In this document: piece after piece, positions 9,974 to 19,774 of the stretch | Layout: each line of letters begins with the position of its first letter | How positions within the stretch are numbered: position 1 is the stretch's first letter | NCBI RefSeq assembly: GCF_900566075.1 | Contig: NZ_UPHU01000001.1 | Coordinates: forward strand, 6,244,342 to 6,308,341 | Source of the DNA: Mycobacterium pseudokansasii | GTDB lineage: Bacteria > Actinomycetota > Actinomycetes > Mycobacteriales > Mycobacteriaceae | Direction of reading: 5' to 3' | DNA: 64,000 bases | The notes under the pieces: model-generated | Told to the model about the DNA's origin: nothing | The model's input: the letters and a program-made list of their open reading frames with translations, nothing else | The model's database searches: none | Made by a program: the position numbers and the translations under genes

Positions 9974-11593
9974 CTACGTGGCGACAGACATCGTGACCGG
10001 CTCGAGGCCGACATAGCGGTTCTCGGCGCGGAACATCTCCATCTCTACCAGCCAATCATGCCCCGCCGCACTGACTTTCACCATCGCACGGTCGACCTGC
10101 TCGATGGTCACCTCGAACCCGTGTCTGAGCCCCTCGGGCAGGGCCGTACCGGAGGGCGCGACCGTGATCACGTTGGCCGGCCGCGGCGTGGGCGCAATCG
10201 CAACGTCCCCGATATCACTGCCGCCCTCAATCGCGTTGTCACCGCCCCTCTTCCGCCGCCCCAGATACTCGACGACGCTGACCGTTGTGCGGGGTGCGGG
10301 GCGCGACGTGCTGACAATGCTGACCTCAGGCATCCGCACGCTGGCCCAACGCTCTCGGTGGCGGGTGTGCACGCAGACCCGCTCGCCGGCGCCGACGGTG
10401 CGTATGACGATCCGCTTGGCAACGGCATCGTCGGCTGCCACGAAAACCCGCGACAGCTCACCGGCATCGGTGACCGGAATCATCAACCGGTCTCCGTTGG
10501 GCAATTTGCCCACCAATACACCCGATGGCCCAATTTCGGTGACCAGTTGCGCCGGCAGCGGGCTGCGCCGCAGACCGCGCAGGTATGGACGCGGCCCGCA
10601 CATGTTGGCCGCCGCGGCTGCGGCCTGTTCTCCGTTGAGGCGGCGCAAGATCACGCTGGGCGGGGTGGGCGCCGGCGTGGGGGTACGCACGGTGATGGTC
10701 GCGGTGCACGTTGCATCGGGATATACCGTCACGTTTTGGACGACCTCATCGGCGCGCAGGGTCCATGCCTGGGTAAGGATCTGCGACGAAATCGCCGCGG
10801 GCGGGTAGGCGTATGTGGTCATCCAGCCCAATTCTCCGCGGATGGCCTTCCACCGCTGCGCGTTTCCGGCTATCGCGTCCGAGCCTAGCCGCCGATCCAG
10901 CTCGACCAGGTCCGTCGCGGTCGCCACCCGGGCCCGCAGGCCTTGGCAGCGCAGCGAGCTGGCGATGCGCTGGGCAACCGAAATTGCCGCCGCCCCAACG
11001 CTGTTGCGCCACCGCAACGCCTGCGCGTTGGCGATGATCGGCAACCGCATGATCAGCCATGTTTCGCGCCGCCCCGCGTAGGGCGGGGTGCCGATCTCCG
11101 AGTCGTACACCCGCGGATAGTCGCCGACGGTGCCGGTCCGCGACCCAAGCGTGATGACGCTGAGTGAATCGAGCTCCAGGTTCAGCGGATGGCGCAACAT
11201 CGGCAGCAGCTCGGAAATGTCGAGGACGTTGTCGGTTTCGACCGTCACCGAGCCGGTCACCGTGGTCGCGCGGTGTGCTCTGCCGAGCAGTTGCACCGCC
11301 ACCACCGCGGTGCCGTCCTGCACACGGACGCCGCCTCCGGATCGGTTGTTGGCCACGGTAATTGGAGCATCCCAGCTGATGGGGCGCCGACCACGCAGCC
11401 GCAGCACCGCCCACGACCACGCCGGCTGGCCCCACCACCGGACGAAAACCAGCGCGACACCCGCCAGCAGAGCGACCGCGGCGCCGAGGTAGCCGTCAAC
11501 GGCCCAGCCCGCCACCGCGAGCACGAATACCACCCAGACACCGACAACGCGCCGAGTGCTGGCCGGGCTGAACCCGGTCAGCCTAGACCTCAT
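9974..11593 (-). CDS. eccE2: EccE2, ESX-2 membrane complex component
   Basis: 539 residues (Rv3885c: 537). Two hydrophobic helices lie near residues 18-52, then the EccE soluble domain. ATG 11593 overlaps the mycP2 stop (ATGA), so the two are translationally coupled. It is paralogous to eccE1 in this window, sharing the two-helix head and general architecture, but is longer. Expected at the periphery of the ESX-2 membrane complex. Confidence 0.92.
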   Translation of the reverse strand: MRSRLTGFSPASTRRVVGVWVVFVLAVAGWAVDGYLGAAVALLAGVALVFVRWWGQPAWSWAVLRLRGRRPISWDAPITVANNRSGGGVRVQDGTAVVAVQLLGRAHRATTVTGSVTVETDNVLDISELLPMLRHPLNLELDSLSVITLGSRTGTVGDYPRVYDSEIGTPPYAGRRETWLIMRLPIIANAQALRWRNSVGAAAISVAQRIASSLRCQGLRARVATATDLVELDRRLGSDAIAGNAQRWKAIRGELGWMTTYAYPPAAISSQILTQAWTLRADEVVQNVTVYPDATCTATITVRTPTPAPTPPSVILRRLNGEQAAAAAANMCGPRPYLRGLRRSPLPAQLVTEIGPSGVLVGKLPNGDRLMIPVTDAGELSRVFVAADDAVAKRIVIRTVGAGERVCVHTRHRERWASVRMPEVSIVSTSRPAPRTTVSVVEYLGRRKRGGDNAIEGGSDIGDVAIAPTPRPANVITVAPSGTALPEGLRHGFEVTIEQVDRAMVKVSAAGHDWLVEMEMFRAENRYVGLEPVTMSVAT

Positions 11594-13251
11594 CGCGCCC
11601 TCCGCAGCCGGGCCACAATCGCCGCCACCAGCACGCCGGCGGCAACCGCACCGACGAACCCCATAGCAATGTTGCGCGCCCGGTGATCCGGTGGCGGAGG
11701 CGGCGGCGCCGGGATGATCACGCGGCTCTGGGAACCCGGAGCCAGCCGGTCGCCGGCAGGGATATTAAACGTCAATGCCGCGACCGGATCGACCAGCCCA
11801 TAGCCCACTCGGTTGTCGACTCCCGCGGGCGGGTTGTGCGCCGACTGGACGATCCGGTTGATCACCTGATGCGCACTGAGCTCAGGGAATTTTGCCCGCA
11901 CCAACGCGGCGACACCGCTGACGTATGCCGCCGAAAAGCTGGTGCCCCAAAACGGCATGTTCTTCTCGCCCGCCTTCAACGGCGGATACGCGTTGACCGG
12001 TCCGCCACCTTGCGGCGAGAGACCCATGATGTGGGTCCCCGGCGCGGCCACCCCGACCCAAGGTCCGGACATGCTCTTGTCCAGGGGTGCGCCACTGCCG
12101 TCGACGGCGCCCACGGACAACACATAGTCGGAGAACCACGACGGCGAGGAGATGACTTTGACCTGATGCCAGTCCCGCGGATCCGACGGGTCCAGTGGGT
12201 CATACATCGGGTTGTTGTCGCAGCCGGCTTCGCCGTCGTTGCCGGCCGCGGCGACGATCACCGCGTCCTTGACGGTGGCCGCGTACCACAGTGCCGCACC
12301 CAGCGCCCGCTGGTCAGCGGGGGCTACTGCCGGCAGGCATGAGGTCACCGAAATGTTGATCACTTTGGCGCCCATGTTCGCCGCATGCACCACCGCGCGC
12401 GCAACCGTATTGAGCGTGCCCGCTTTGACACGCTCATCAGAGTTCGGATCCGCCGGTGGCGGGTTGACCGGCTCGAAGGCACGCGAGGACTGGCGAATCG
12501 AGATGATGGTTGCGTGGGGGGCAACCCCCACCACTCCGTCCGGCGCGCCCGGCGGGAGCGGCGGTACTGCCGGTTCGTCGTCGGTCTGCGGATCCGGCGG
12601 TCCATTGGACGGAGCCATGGCACCCGCCTCCTCAGGTGGAGGCGGTGGCGGCGGAACGGTTTGGGTGATCGTCACCGGCGTCGGCGGCGGGGGTGGCAGC
12701 ACCGGAGGCGGCACCTCCACCGGCGGCGGCGGCGCACCGATGGACGGTGGCGGGGCGGCCGGCGGCGGGAACGCCGGAGTGGCCGGCATGGGCCGCGGCA
12801 TAGGCACAATCCCTTGCGGCGCAGCGCCGATGATCGAGCTCACCACCGTGCCGTGCGCGTCACAATCGGATAGCCCGTCCTCGCCCATGATGTAGTCCCC
12901 GCCGGGCACGACCGGCAACCGCGGGTTGGGGGTGACCCCGGTGTCGATGACGGCCACCGGCACGCCGTTGCCGGTGCTGTATTGCCAGGCCTTGCTGATG
13001 TTGAGCAGGTTGAAGCCCGGCGCCAGCTGCGTCACGTCGGGGTTCTTCACGGTAATCGGAGCGGAGCAGCTGTTGGAGCGGCGCATCGGTTGTTCCGGTC
13101 GCGGCGGTCCGTCCGGGGGCACCAGGGCGGGATCCACCGATGGTGGTGGGATAGCCTGCGCGGCAGTGAGGTTGGTGGTCAGGGCGACCAAAGTGACTGC
13201 CACGCTGGCCGCCGCGGCGCGCAAGCATCGGCGTGCTAGTGGCGAAGCCAT
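11590..13251 (-). CDS. mycP2: MycP2, mycosin protease of ESX-2
   Basis: 553 residues from ATG 13251 (Rv3886c: 550). It has a signal peptide to about residue 33, catalytic Asp103 in VIDTG, His133 in DAHGT, a Ser in [11 protein letters not shown] near residue 440, and a C-terminal membrane helix before RLRRAR. Unlike MycP1 it has a Pro/Gly-rich insertion of about 100 residues (about 143-245) within the protease domain. The start overlaps the end of eccD2 by 16 bases. The frame is open upstream but those residues do not look like a secretion signal. Confidence 0.93.
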   Translation of the reverse strand: MASPLARRCLRAAAASVAVTLVALTTNLTAAQAIPPPSVDPALVPPDGPPRPEQPMRRSNSCSAPITVKNPDVTQLAPGFNLLNISKAWQYSTGNGVPVAVIDTGVTPNPRLPVVPGGDYIMGEDGLSDCDAHGTVVSSIIGAAPQGIVPMPRPMPATPAFPPPAAPPPSIGAPPPPVEVPPPVLPPPPPTPVTITQTVPPPPPPPEEAGAMAPSNGPPDPQTDDEPAVPPLPPGAPDGVVGVAPHATIISIRQSSRAFEPVNPPPADPNSDERVKAGTLNTVARAVVHAANMGAKVINISVTSCLPAVAPADQRALGAALWYAATVKDAVIVAAAGNDGEAGCDNNPMYDPLDPSDPRDWHQVKVISSPSWFSDYVLSVGAVDGSGAPLDKSMSGPWVGVAAPGTHIMGLSPQGGGPVNAYPPLKAGEKNMPFWGTSFSAAYVSGVAALVRAKFPELSAHQVINRIVQSAHNPPAGVDNRVGYGLVDPVAALTFNIPAGDRLAPGSQSRVIIPAPPPPPPDHRARNIAMGFVGAVAAGVLVAAIVARLRRAR

Positions 13252-14765
13252 GCGAACAGTCCCCCCAGAGCTGCGGCCGCCGGCAAGAACACGATCATGG
13301 CCAGCACTTCCAGCCATTCCACGGTCAACCGGATGAGCGGTCTGAACCGCACCGCCGGCACCAAAAGCGCTGCCGCCAAACCCGATGCGGCAAAAACTAC
13401 GACTGCCACCACGGGCCACAAAAGGCCGGCCTGGACATCCCGGGGTGCGGCAAGGGCGTATTTCACAACCCCCGCACACACTGCGGCGGACGCCCCGCAC
13501 ACCAGCGCAACCGCTTGGTATTTCGCGGCGAATCCGCGGCCTTGGGTGATGAAGATCCCCACTGCCAGAGCGGCGACCAGTAACGCCAGCCAAGCCCACG
13601 GACCCCCCGGCGTCAATACCCCCCACACCGCAACGGGCAGTACGACCGACACCCCGACGCACACACCTACCTGCACCGCATTGACCAGCCGCGCGGACGC
13701 GGCGATAGCTGCGCCCCGGGCGGAGATGTCGGTGAGCTCGTTGTCCTCATCCTCCGTGTCGGCCTCGCTGACCGGCGACACCGTGTCGACCGGCATCCCC
13801 TCGCGGCGCGCGAACAGGTCCCGGCCCGTGATCGATCCGAAGTGCGGTGGACGTACTCGTGCCACCCATAGCGAGATCGTGGGAGTCATCCTGACCAGGA
13901 CGAGCAGGCCGACCAGTACCCAAATCGCCAGCACTTGCACGGAGGCCGACTGAAACATGCGGATGAGGGCAACCGCGGCCAAGATCCCGCACACGGTCAC
14001 GACACCGGTGACCACCGCGGTCTGCCACCGTTTGCGAGTCACCACGCCGATCGCGACCGCACCCAGCAGCACCACAATGAGCCCGATCAGCCCGTGGGCC
14101 GCACCGAGTTTGCCCGGTGGCGCGCATGCAGCGCCGACGGCCACTGATACCACCGCCAGCCACCCGAAGCCACTGAACAGGTCGCGTCGCTCCCGCCAGC
14201 CCCACCACACCACCGATGCCCCGACCAGCAACAGAACACCAACTCCGCCCGCCACCGCGGCCGGCATCAGGCTGTCGGTAAAGGTGCGGGTCCGCAACGC
14301 CAGAGCCACCACCACCGCCACCGTCATGGCGATGATCGCGATGGCCGTATGCGCGGCAGTCAGCGGGGTAACCGGCGCAAACATCCGGTCGCCACCGTCA
14401 CGGCCCAGCCATTTGCCCATGGCCGCCAATCCCGTCGACAGCGACTCGTACTGCGGCTCGAACGATTCTCCCGCGACCCTCGGCACCAGGACCAGAGTGT
14501 CGCCGTCTTGAACCCCAAGCTCGTCGAGGCTCTTGTTGATATCCAGCCGGACCCCGTTGATCTTCTGTAGCTCGTAACTGCCCGCCGGCAGCGCGACACC
14601 GTCAAAGCCTTTCCGCTTCAGGTCGGCGTCGAACAGCTCGACCATTCCCTCGAAGAATCCCTCCACCGGAATTCCGGCCGGAAACACCTGGGAAGACAGA
14701 TGCTTGTCGTAGCAAATGTTGACTGCGCACCGGGCCGGGAAAGCAACCTTGTGCGGGGTTGTCAC
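13236..14765 (-). CDS. eccD2: EccD2, multi-pass ESX-2 membrane channel subunit
   Basis: 509 residues, identical in length to Rv3887c. An N-terminal ubiquitin-like domain (about residues 10-105) is followed by about eleven hydrophobic helices from residue 125 to the end. EccD dimers form the large membrane vestibule of type VII systems. The ATG at 14765 overlaps the stop of the upstream MinD-like gene (ATGA). Confidence 0.94.
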   Translation of the reverse strand: MTTPHKVAFPARCAVNICYDKHLSSQVFPAGIPVEGFFEGMVELFDADLKRKGFDGVALPAGSYELQKINGVRLDINKSLDELGVQDGDTLVLVPRVAGESFEPQYESLSTGLAAMGKWLGRDGGDRMFAPVTPLTAAHTAIAIIAMTVAVVVALALRTRTFTDSLMPAAVAGGVGVLLLVGASVVWWGWRERRDLFSGFGWLAVVSVAVGAACAPPGKLGAAHGLIGLIVVLLGAVAIGVVTRKRWQTAVVTGVVTVCGILAAVALIRMFQSASVQVLAIWVLVGLLVLVRMTPTISLWVARVRPPHFGSITGRDLFARREGMPVDTVSPVSEADTEDEDNELTDISARGAAIAASARLVNAVQVGVCVGVSVVLPVAVWGVLTPGGPWAWLALLVAALAVGIFITQGRGFAAKYQAVALVCGASAAVCAGVVKYALAAPRDVQAGLLWPVVAVVVFAASGLAAALLVPAVRFRPLIRLTVEWLEVLAMIVFLPAAAALGGLFAWLRH

Positions 14766-15787
14766 GGCACTGCCCGCTCGGCATCGGGAACGTATTTGTC
14801 GGCCAGTCCCGCGGTAATTTCGAATAGCCGCAGCCGCGACTTCTTCTTTAACTCGTGCACCGTATCGATGATTCCGCCTTTAGCCAGATGCGGATCGAAC
14901 GGCATTTCCTCCACGATCGCACCGACCTTGGTAAACCGTTCGGTCAAGTAGGCCAGCGCATCCTTGTCAGTGATGGCATCGGTGTGATTGATGATGACCG
15001 TGCTTCGCGAAACCAGTTCGTGGTATCCCTGCGACCGCAGGTAATCCACCGCCCGCAACACCGGCCGGGAGCGGTCCGCCGTAATCCCGGAGACGAATAC
15101 CAGGGTGTCGGTATTCTGCAGCACCGGCTTCATCACTTCGTGCTCCAGGTCGGCGGAGGTGTCGACAATGATCACGGTGTGGGTTCGCCGGAGCCGGGAT
15201 AGCACACCGGAGAACATTGCCGGGACCAGCGGCCTGGGCTGGTCCGATGTCCGATTTCCGGCCAGCACATCAAGGCCCACCGTGTTTTGCCCGAGGTATT
15301 CGCGAATGTCCGCATAACCTTGGACGTCGGTGTCGTTGATGATGGCCGAGTAATCGCCTGGCGGAGACTCGTCGATACGGTCGGCCAGGGTGCCGAAGCC
15401 GGGCACCGCATCGATAGCAATCACGTTATCCGGCCGGCATTCACGGAACACGCCGCCGACGCAGGCAGCCATCGTCGTCACCCCCACCCCGCCCTTGCCG
15501 GAGACAATCGTGATGACATATTGGCGACGGATATGACGACGGATACGGGCCTGTAAATCGCGGTAATGACGTTCACGAGGCGATTCGCCGGGGTTAATGT
15601 TGTGAAATGAAGCGGTATAGATGAATTTGCGCCAGCCTGAGCCCGGCGGAATCTTTCGCGGGGCAGCCAGGTCGGTAATGCGCATTGTGTCGGATACCGA
15701 ATCTCGAAAGTTGCGCCGCGCCGACGGATCCCCCCGGCCGAACGCACCTTCGTCTGACATATTCGGATCATTCCAAGGGCTCGTCAC
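14762..15787 (-). CDS. MinD/ParA-like ATPase of the ESX-2 locus (Rv3888c-like)
   Basis: 341 residues, the same length as Rv3888c. The deviant Walker [12 protein letters not shown] near residue 102 lacks the usual GKT ending (it reads GVT), and there is a downstream VIIVDTSAD switch segment. It belongs to the SIMIBI MinD/ParA-like ATPases often encoded next to espG/eccD in ESX loci (EspI-related group). Its role in ESX-2 is not established. It is translationally coupled to eccD2. Confidence 0.85.
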   Translation of the reverse strand: MTSPWNDPNMSDEGAFGRGDPSARRNFRDSVSDTMRITDLAAPRKIPPGSGWRKFIYTASFHNINPGESPRERHYRDLQARIRRHIRRQYVITIVSGKGGVGVTTMAACVGGVFRECRPDNVIAIDAVPGFGTLADRIDESPPGDYSAIINDTDVQGYADIREYLGQNTVGLDVLAGNRTSDQPRPLVPAMFSGVLSRLRRTHTVIIVDTSADLEHEVMKPVLQNTDTLVFVSGITADRSRPVLRAVDYLRSQGYHELVSRSTVIINHTDAITDKDALAYLTERFTKVGAIVEEMPFDPHLAKGGIIDTVHELKKKSRLRLFEITAGLADKYVPDAERAVP

Positions 15788-15879
15788 GACGGCGATGCTA
15801 ACATAATTCGTGATTCCACGTTTACCTCGTACAGTGGACCCTCAGCTGCGTAAACGTTAATATTCGCGGCCAATGTAAT

Positions 15880-16710
15880 TTAGACCACACGCCGGTAGGA
15901 GTACCACTCATCACCGGCGGGCAAGCGCCGGATGAGCCGCTGCACCGCACCACTGATGTCACCCCGCGAACCGGGCGACAGTACCTGATAGCGCCGCCGC
16001 CCTGACATCACACTTTCCACGCAGATACGACCGGCCGGGGTATCGATGATGGTTACTGCGGTATCGCCGATGAGTGTGCGCGCGGTTTTCTCCGGACCGA
16101 CTCCGGCCTGCAGCGCCACGATGGTCGCCTGCGCGGAACGGGCCGGATCGGCGGCCATGGTGACGACCTGCAGCTGGTCGGCATCCAAATGTTGGCTGAG
16201 CAGAAAGGATCGCAGGCTGGCAGCGTCGCGCACCGACGCCAGCAGTTCTTCGGTATCCACGGTGACCGGTCGCAGTCGGGCCACTTCAGCTACGCCGCAC
16301 AACCTTTCGACCTGACCCACAACCAGCTCACCGGCCGTGGTCTCGTCGTTGGCAATGCCGGCCGGGTAAAGCCGCACCGCCTCGCCGTGGCGTTCCAACA
16401 CCACCCACCAGCATGCGAATCGGCAGATGGCAGCGCGTGTCGGCTCCAGGCCGGGCACCCCGATTGTTACCAACAACCCCAGGTCGCGCCGCAAGAGCAC
16501 GGTCAACCATTCGCGGATCATCGGGTCGACGTTGCCGGATTCGTCCAAAGCGCCCGCGGCTCGAAGCTCGGCGGCGATTGGGTGGCGTAACGCGCGCTCG
16601 GCAGTGTCCAGCCGCGGTAACAACGGCCGCAATCCGAGTTCCGGGCATATCTGTTCCACCCCGGTGACGGCTTGCAAAGCCCACAAGCCGTCGACCGTCG
16701 TTGTCAGCAT
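15880..16710 (-). CDS. espG2: EspG2, ESX-2 PE/PPE chaperone
   Basis: 276 residues from ATG 16710, equal in length to Rv3889c. The N-terminus LTTTVDGLWALQAVTG and the C-terminus RRLPAGDEWYSYRRVV are characteristic of EspG. EspG proteins bind the hydrophobic tip of PPE partners in the cytosol and confer system specificity. The expected partner here is PE36/PPE69. The open frame runs 22 codons further upstream into a stem-loop, so the later ATG is preferred. Confidence 0.92.
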   Translation of the reverse strand: MLTTTVDGLWALQAVTGVEQICPELGLRPLLPRLDTAERALRHPIAAELRAAGALDESGNVDPMIREWLTVLLRRDLGLLVTIGVPGLEPTRAAICRFACWWVVLERHGEAVRLYPAGIANDETTAGELVVGQVERLCGVAEVARLRPVTVDTEELLASVRDAASLRSFLLSQHLDADQLQVVTMAADPARSAQATIVALQAGVGPEKTARTLIGDTAVTIIDTPAGRICVESVMSGRRRYQVLSPGSRGDISGAVQRLIRRLPAGDEWYSYRRVV

Positions 16711-16739
16711 GCCGTTTTCACCTCTATGTAGAAAGAGAA

Positions 16740-16777
16740 GGTGGGGCATACGCGCAGCCTTGCGCGTTTGCCCCACC
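16740..16777 (-). terminator. Strong stem-loop between esxC and espG2
   Basis: An inverted repeat in the 123-base esxC-espG2 spacer. GGTGGGGCA (16740-16748) pairs perfectly with TGCCCCACC (16769-16777). The inner GCGCA/TGCGC extends the stem to about 17 pairs with two mismatches around a loop of about three bases. Read in the transcription direction it is followed by CTTCTCTTTC, a weakly pyrimidine-rich tail. It may act as a partial terminator or as an mRNA processing or stability element that keeps esxC/esxD transcripts above espG2. Confidence 0.6.
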
Positions 16778-16833
16778 CCACTCGGGACCCACGTTGCCGC
16801 GGGTACATCCCGTGACCTTACGACTGATCGGGC

Positions 16834-17121
16834 CTAGAACAAGCCCGCGATCGCCTGGTCGGTTCCGAGCGCGTTGTCCAGAACGTGGCTAGTCGTGGTT
16901 CCGTGCTGACCTACCGTCTCGATGAGGCCCTGCAGCCCGGACAGCATCTGCGTCTGGGCGTCGAAGAACCCCTGCGCACCGTGGCCCGCGAAAAACTCCT
17001 GCAGCGCATTCGTCTTGTTCGCGGTGTCTTCGTGAATCTCGTGCAGCTGGCCGGCACGCGAACCAACATCGGTGGCGAAGTCGGATACGGCTCCCGGGTT
17101 ATAAGTGATCTGGTCTGACAT
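16834..17121 (-). CDS. esxC: EsxC, WXG100-family protein of ESX-2
   Basis: 95 residues, as in Rv3890c. An all-helical hairpin of WXG100 size. The canonical W-x-G turn is replaced by FFAGHGAQGFF near residues 43-53, so this partner lacks the tryptophan. It probably pairs with EsxD, encoded 55 bases upstream. It is the expected co-secreted heterodimer substrate of ESX-2. Confidence 0.93.
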   Translation of the reverse strand: MSDQITYNPGAVSDFATDVGSRAGQLHEIHEDTANKTNALQEFFAGHGAQGFFDAQTQMLSGLQGLIETVGQHGTTTSHVLDNALGTDQAIAGLF

Positions 17122-17176
17122 CGTTGACTTCCTTCCGAAGCGGTGTGTGGACTAGGGGACTAGGGGTAGCAGTAGG

Positions 17177-17503
17177 TCAGGATCCGTGCCCGCCGCCGAA
17201 CAGGGCTTGGAACGCGTGCTGCGAGTCCGCTTCGTGCGATTCCATCAGAGCCGCAGCCTGGGTCAGGCCTTCGGCGAGGCGCGTGCCGCCCGTCAAGACC
17301 TTGTTCAACTCATTGGTGATCTCGCTGGCGGTCGCGTGGGAAGCAACCACGCCCGCACCTGACCAGGTCGCCGGATTCATCACGTTTTCCTGGTTTGATA
17401 GGTAACCCTGCGCAATGGCCATGGCGTGCTCCATGTTCGCCTGAATATCGTGGGCGGTACTGCGCAACATCTGCGGTGTTACCTGGATCGTGTTGTCTGC
17501 CAC
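17177..17503 (-). CDS. esxD: EsxD, WXG100-family protein of ESX-2
   Basis: 108 residues (Rv3891c: 107). A helical hairpin with a WSG turn in NPATWSGAG near residue 48, the expected W-x-G motif. A purine-rich GGAGAAA sequence precedes the ATG (minus strand). It is immediately upstream of esxC and most likely its dimer partner. Confidence 0.93.
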   Translation of the reverse strand: MADNTIQVTPQMLRSTAHDIQANMEHAMAIAQGYLSNQENVMNPATWSGAGVVASHATASEITNELNKVLTGGTRLAEGLTQAAALMESHEADSQHAFQALFGGGHGS

Positions 17504-17610
17504 GGGACTTTCTCCTTACTACGGTGAGCCGTTCCGCCCTTGAATATCGGGGCATGTCGCGAAGTTTATGGCCGCTATGTCGACCTGTCGATTCACCCTG
17601 TGCGCTGGCC

Positions 17611-18813
17611 TTACCTCCGGTCGTCGACGACTCGCACCGTCGCTGGTTGCTCGGACTTACCGTGGGATCCGCGATGACCCCCGGCTGCATGGCCAACCGG
17701 CATACCGCCGATGGGGGCCCCGCTCATCGCGGTCGTCGTCGGCGGACGGACCGCCTCGGCGCCTAACGCCCCGCTGGGCCGCAGACCCACCGGCCGGCCG
17801 CTGGATCCGGACTCGAAGGCACTGACCGGACGAGTGAAGCTGGTCGCGGACATACCAGCGCTACCGAGGGAGGCACTCCCGCCGCCGGCTCCGACCGACG
17901 CCTCGGTCGCGGCAGCCCCAGCGGCGGCCGAAGCCGCCGAGGCGCCCGGCGCCGCACCGCCCATGCCGAGAGCGCCGGGATTGGCAAACATGCCCATCAT
18001 CGACTGCAACGGCTGCATCGCGCTCATCGGTGCCTGCATCAGCCCAGCCGGAGCCTGCAAGGCCTGGGGGACCGCTTGCATCATTGACTGGACCGGCTGC
18101 ATGAACGTGCCGATTTGGTTGCCGAAGTTTTCGCCGGCCGACGTCGATTGACCAGCGCCGCTCGTCCCCGCCTGCACGCCCTGGTAGGCGGACCGCATCC
18201 CGTCACCGGCCGCGGCTTCCGCAGCCGCCTGCCCGACGGCCGAGGCCGCCTGGGCCGGCGCCGCGGGCGAGCCACCCATGGCCGACACGGGCGGCGGAAT
18301 CGCCAGGCTTTCGGCTAACCCGGCCAGGATCGCCCCATAACTCGCGCCGACCGCCGAGTTGTTCGGCCACATCACCCCGAAATACTCCACATCCAAGGAC
18401 ACAATTCGCGGCGTCAACGCCCCCAACACAAGCGGATTGATGCCATTGTCGACTCCCCACTCGTCGCGGTTTTCCATGCATTCGGGAGCAGGGCGCATGG
18501 CACCGGTGGCGGTCTCAAATGCCGTGATGGCGGCCGACACCACCGCCGGCTTGACGTCTACCCAGCCGGCTAGACCGTGCAGGGAGGCATTGAGCATGGT
18601 CACGTTAAGCGCCGAGGCAGCCGAGCCGAGGCCAAGCCAGCTCGCCGCCGTGGCAACGGTATTAATCGCTGATGCGATACCTGAGGCGTGGTGCGTTGCA
18701 CCCAACGTCGTCCAAGCCGTCTGGTTGGCCACATGAGTGGCCACTCCGGTTCCTGCCTTGAGCAGCAGGTCGTTGGCCTCAGGTGTACGCGCAGCCCATC
18801 CTGGATCGGGCAT
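17611..18813 (-). CDS. PPE69: PPE69, PPE-family protein
   Basis: 400 residues (Rv3892c: 399). The N-terminal ~175 residues are the helical PPE domain in its ESX-2 variant, starting PDPGWAARTPEANDLLL rather than with the usual PPE tripeptide. The C-terminus is Ala/Gly/Met/Gln-rich with AGGHRGSHGKSEQ near the end. The gene lies 6 bases downstream of PE36, the usual PE-PPE pair. EspG2 is the likely chaperone. Confidence 0.92.
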   Translation of the reverse strand: MPDPGWAARTPEANDLLLKAGTGVATHVANQTAWTTLGATHHASGIASAINTVATAASWLGLGSAASALNVTMLNASLHGLAGWVDVKPAVVSAAITAFETATGAMRPAPECMENRDEWGVDNGINPLVLGALTPRIVSLDVEYFGVMWPNNSAVGASYGAILAGLAESLAIPPPVSAMGGSPAAPAQAASAVGQAAAEAAAGDGMRSAYQGVQAGTSGAGQSTSAGENFGNQIGTFMQPVQSMMQAVPQALQAPAGLMQAPMSAMQPLQSMMGMFANPGALGMGGAAPGASAASAAAGAAATEASVGAGGGSASLGSAGMSATSFTRPVSAFESGSSGRPVGLRPSGALGAEAVRPPTTTAMSGAPIGGMPVGHAAGGHRGSHGKSEQPATVRVVDDRR

Positions 18814-18819
18814 GCGCGC

Positions 18820-19125
18820 TTACCCCCCTAGCGCCGCTGCCGCTGCGCGCTCCGCCTCGGTCATCACGTACACGCCTGACGCAAGGCCCTGTGCCCCGGA
18901 GAACAAGCCGCGCTGGGCGGCATGCTCGGCCACGACACCCAGGTAGCCGCTGCCGCAGGCATTCAACGCCGCCGAGAACATCGCCGAGTCGGGGTCACCA
19001 CCCATGGGGGTCGTCCCGAGCAGGGCCGGCGCCGCCGCCGAGGCTGCCGCCTCGGTTTCCGCGCTGATCGCCGACTCGGCACCCGCCGACGCCAAGACTG
19101 CCTCCGGTTGCACAGACCAAACCAT
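18820..19125 (-). CDS. PE36: PE36, PE-family protein
   Basis: 101 residues from ATG 19125. It begins MVWSVQPEAVLASAGAES and has the two-helix PE layout. The earlier in-frame start (19152) adds nine residues that do not resemble the family. It is longer than the 77-residue annotation in M. tuberculosis. It pairs with PPE69. It is separated from eccC2 by about 650 bases holding a broken small membrane-protein gene. Confidence 0.88.
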   Translation of the reverse strand: MVWSVQPEAVLASAGAESAISAETEAAASAAAPALLGTTPMGGDPDSAMFSAALNACGSGYLGVVAEHAAQRGLFSGAQGLASGVYVMTEAERAAAAALGG

Positions 19126-19349
19126 GTTCACCCTCCGAATACTGTCCCGCAATGAGACGTGTTGATCAGTGAGTCTAGTGCGAGTCGGACGATCGCGTAT
19201 TCACAAGTTGGCGCCCGGCATGATCTGCGGCTTTAGATTTAGATTTAGAGCTCGGCGGACAGGCGCTGCGTAAGTTCCGCCGCGGCAACCGTGGGCCGGC
19301 CCCACATCGACGACCCACAGGGCCAATGAGGTGGCCAGCCGGCTCCAGC

Positions 19350-19750
19350 TCACAAGATGCCCGCTGAGCGAGCCCAATTCGCGAGCAATGGTCCGACGAA
19401 ATACGCCGCGATAGAAAGGGGCAGTCCCACCCATACGCACCGCGTACGCCACCGAAAGGCCGCGACCAGGACGACAGGCATTACCGCGGCCACCACGGAA
19501 CAGATAAGTGCAATGAACGGAAGCGACGCTGCCCAGTGCTGGCGTCGGCTGTGCATATTTCGCGGGCATCATCGCCTTGGCAATTGTCGCCGAGCATCGT
19601 CGCCGCGATCAGCCACATCCAGGAAGCCAGCGCCGCGATCGAAGCGAGGACACCGATCGATCCGGCATACGCAGCCAGATGCAGTCCGCGTCGATCTCGG
19701 GACTTCGGACTAGCTTCTGGGTGCATCAACTCACCTAACGTTGTGCCCAA
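19350..19750 (-). pseudogene. Small membrane protein split across two frames
   Basis: Frame one starts at 19750 (GTTLGELMHPEASPKSRDRR) with a clear hydrophobic helix near residues 26-52, then leaves membrane-like composition after about 19560. A second frame, with an ATG at 19556, carries two further hydrophobic helices (FIALICSVVAAVMPVVLVAA and LPLSIAAYFVGPLLANW). Joined near 19560 they would make a three-helix protein of about 130 residues, so a one-base frameshift is likely. Two separate small proteins are possible. No family recognised. Confidence 0.4.
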
Positions 19751-19774
19751 AGCGACGACCCGAGCCCGCCGCCG

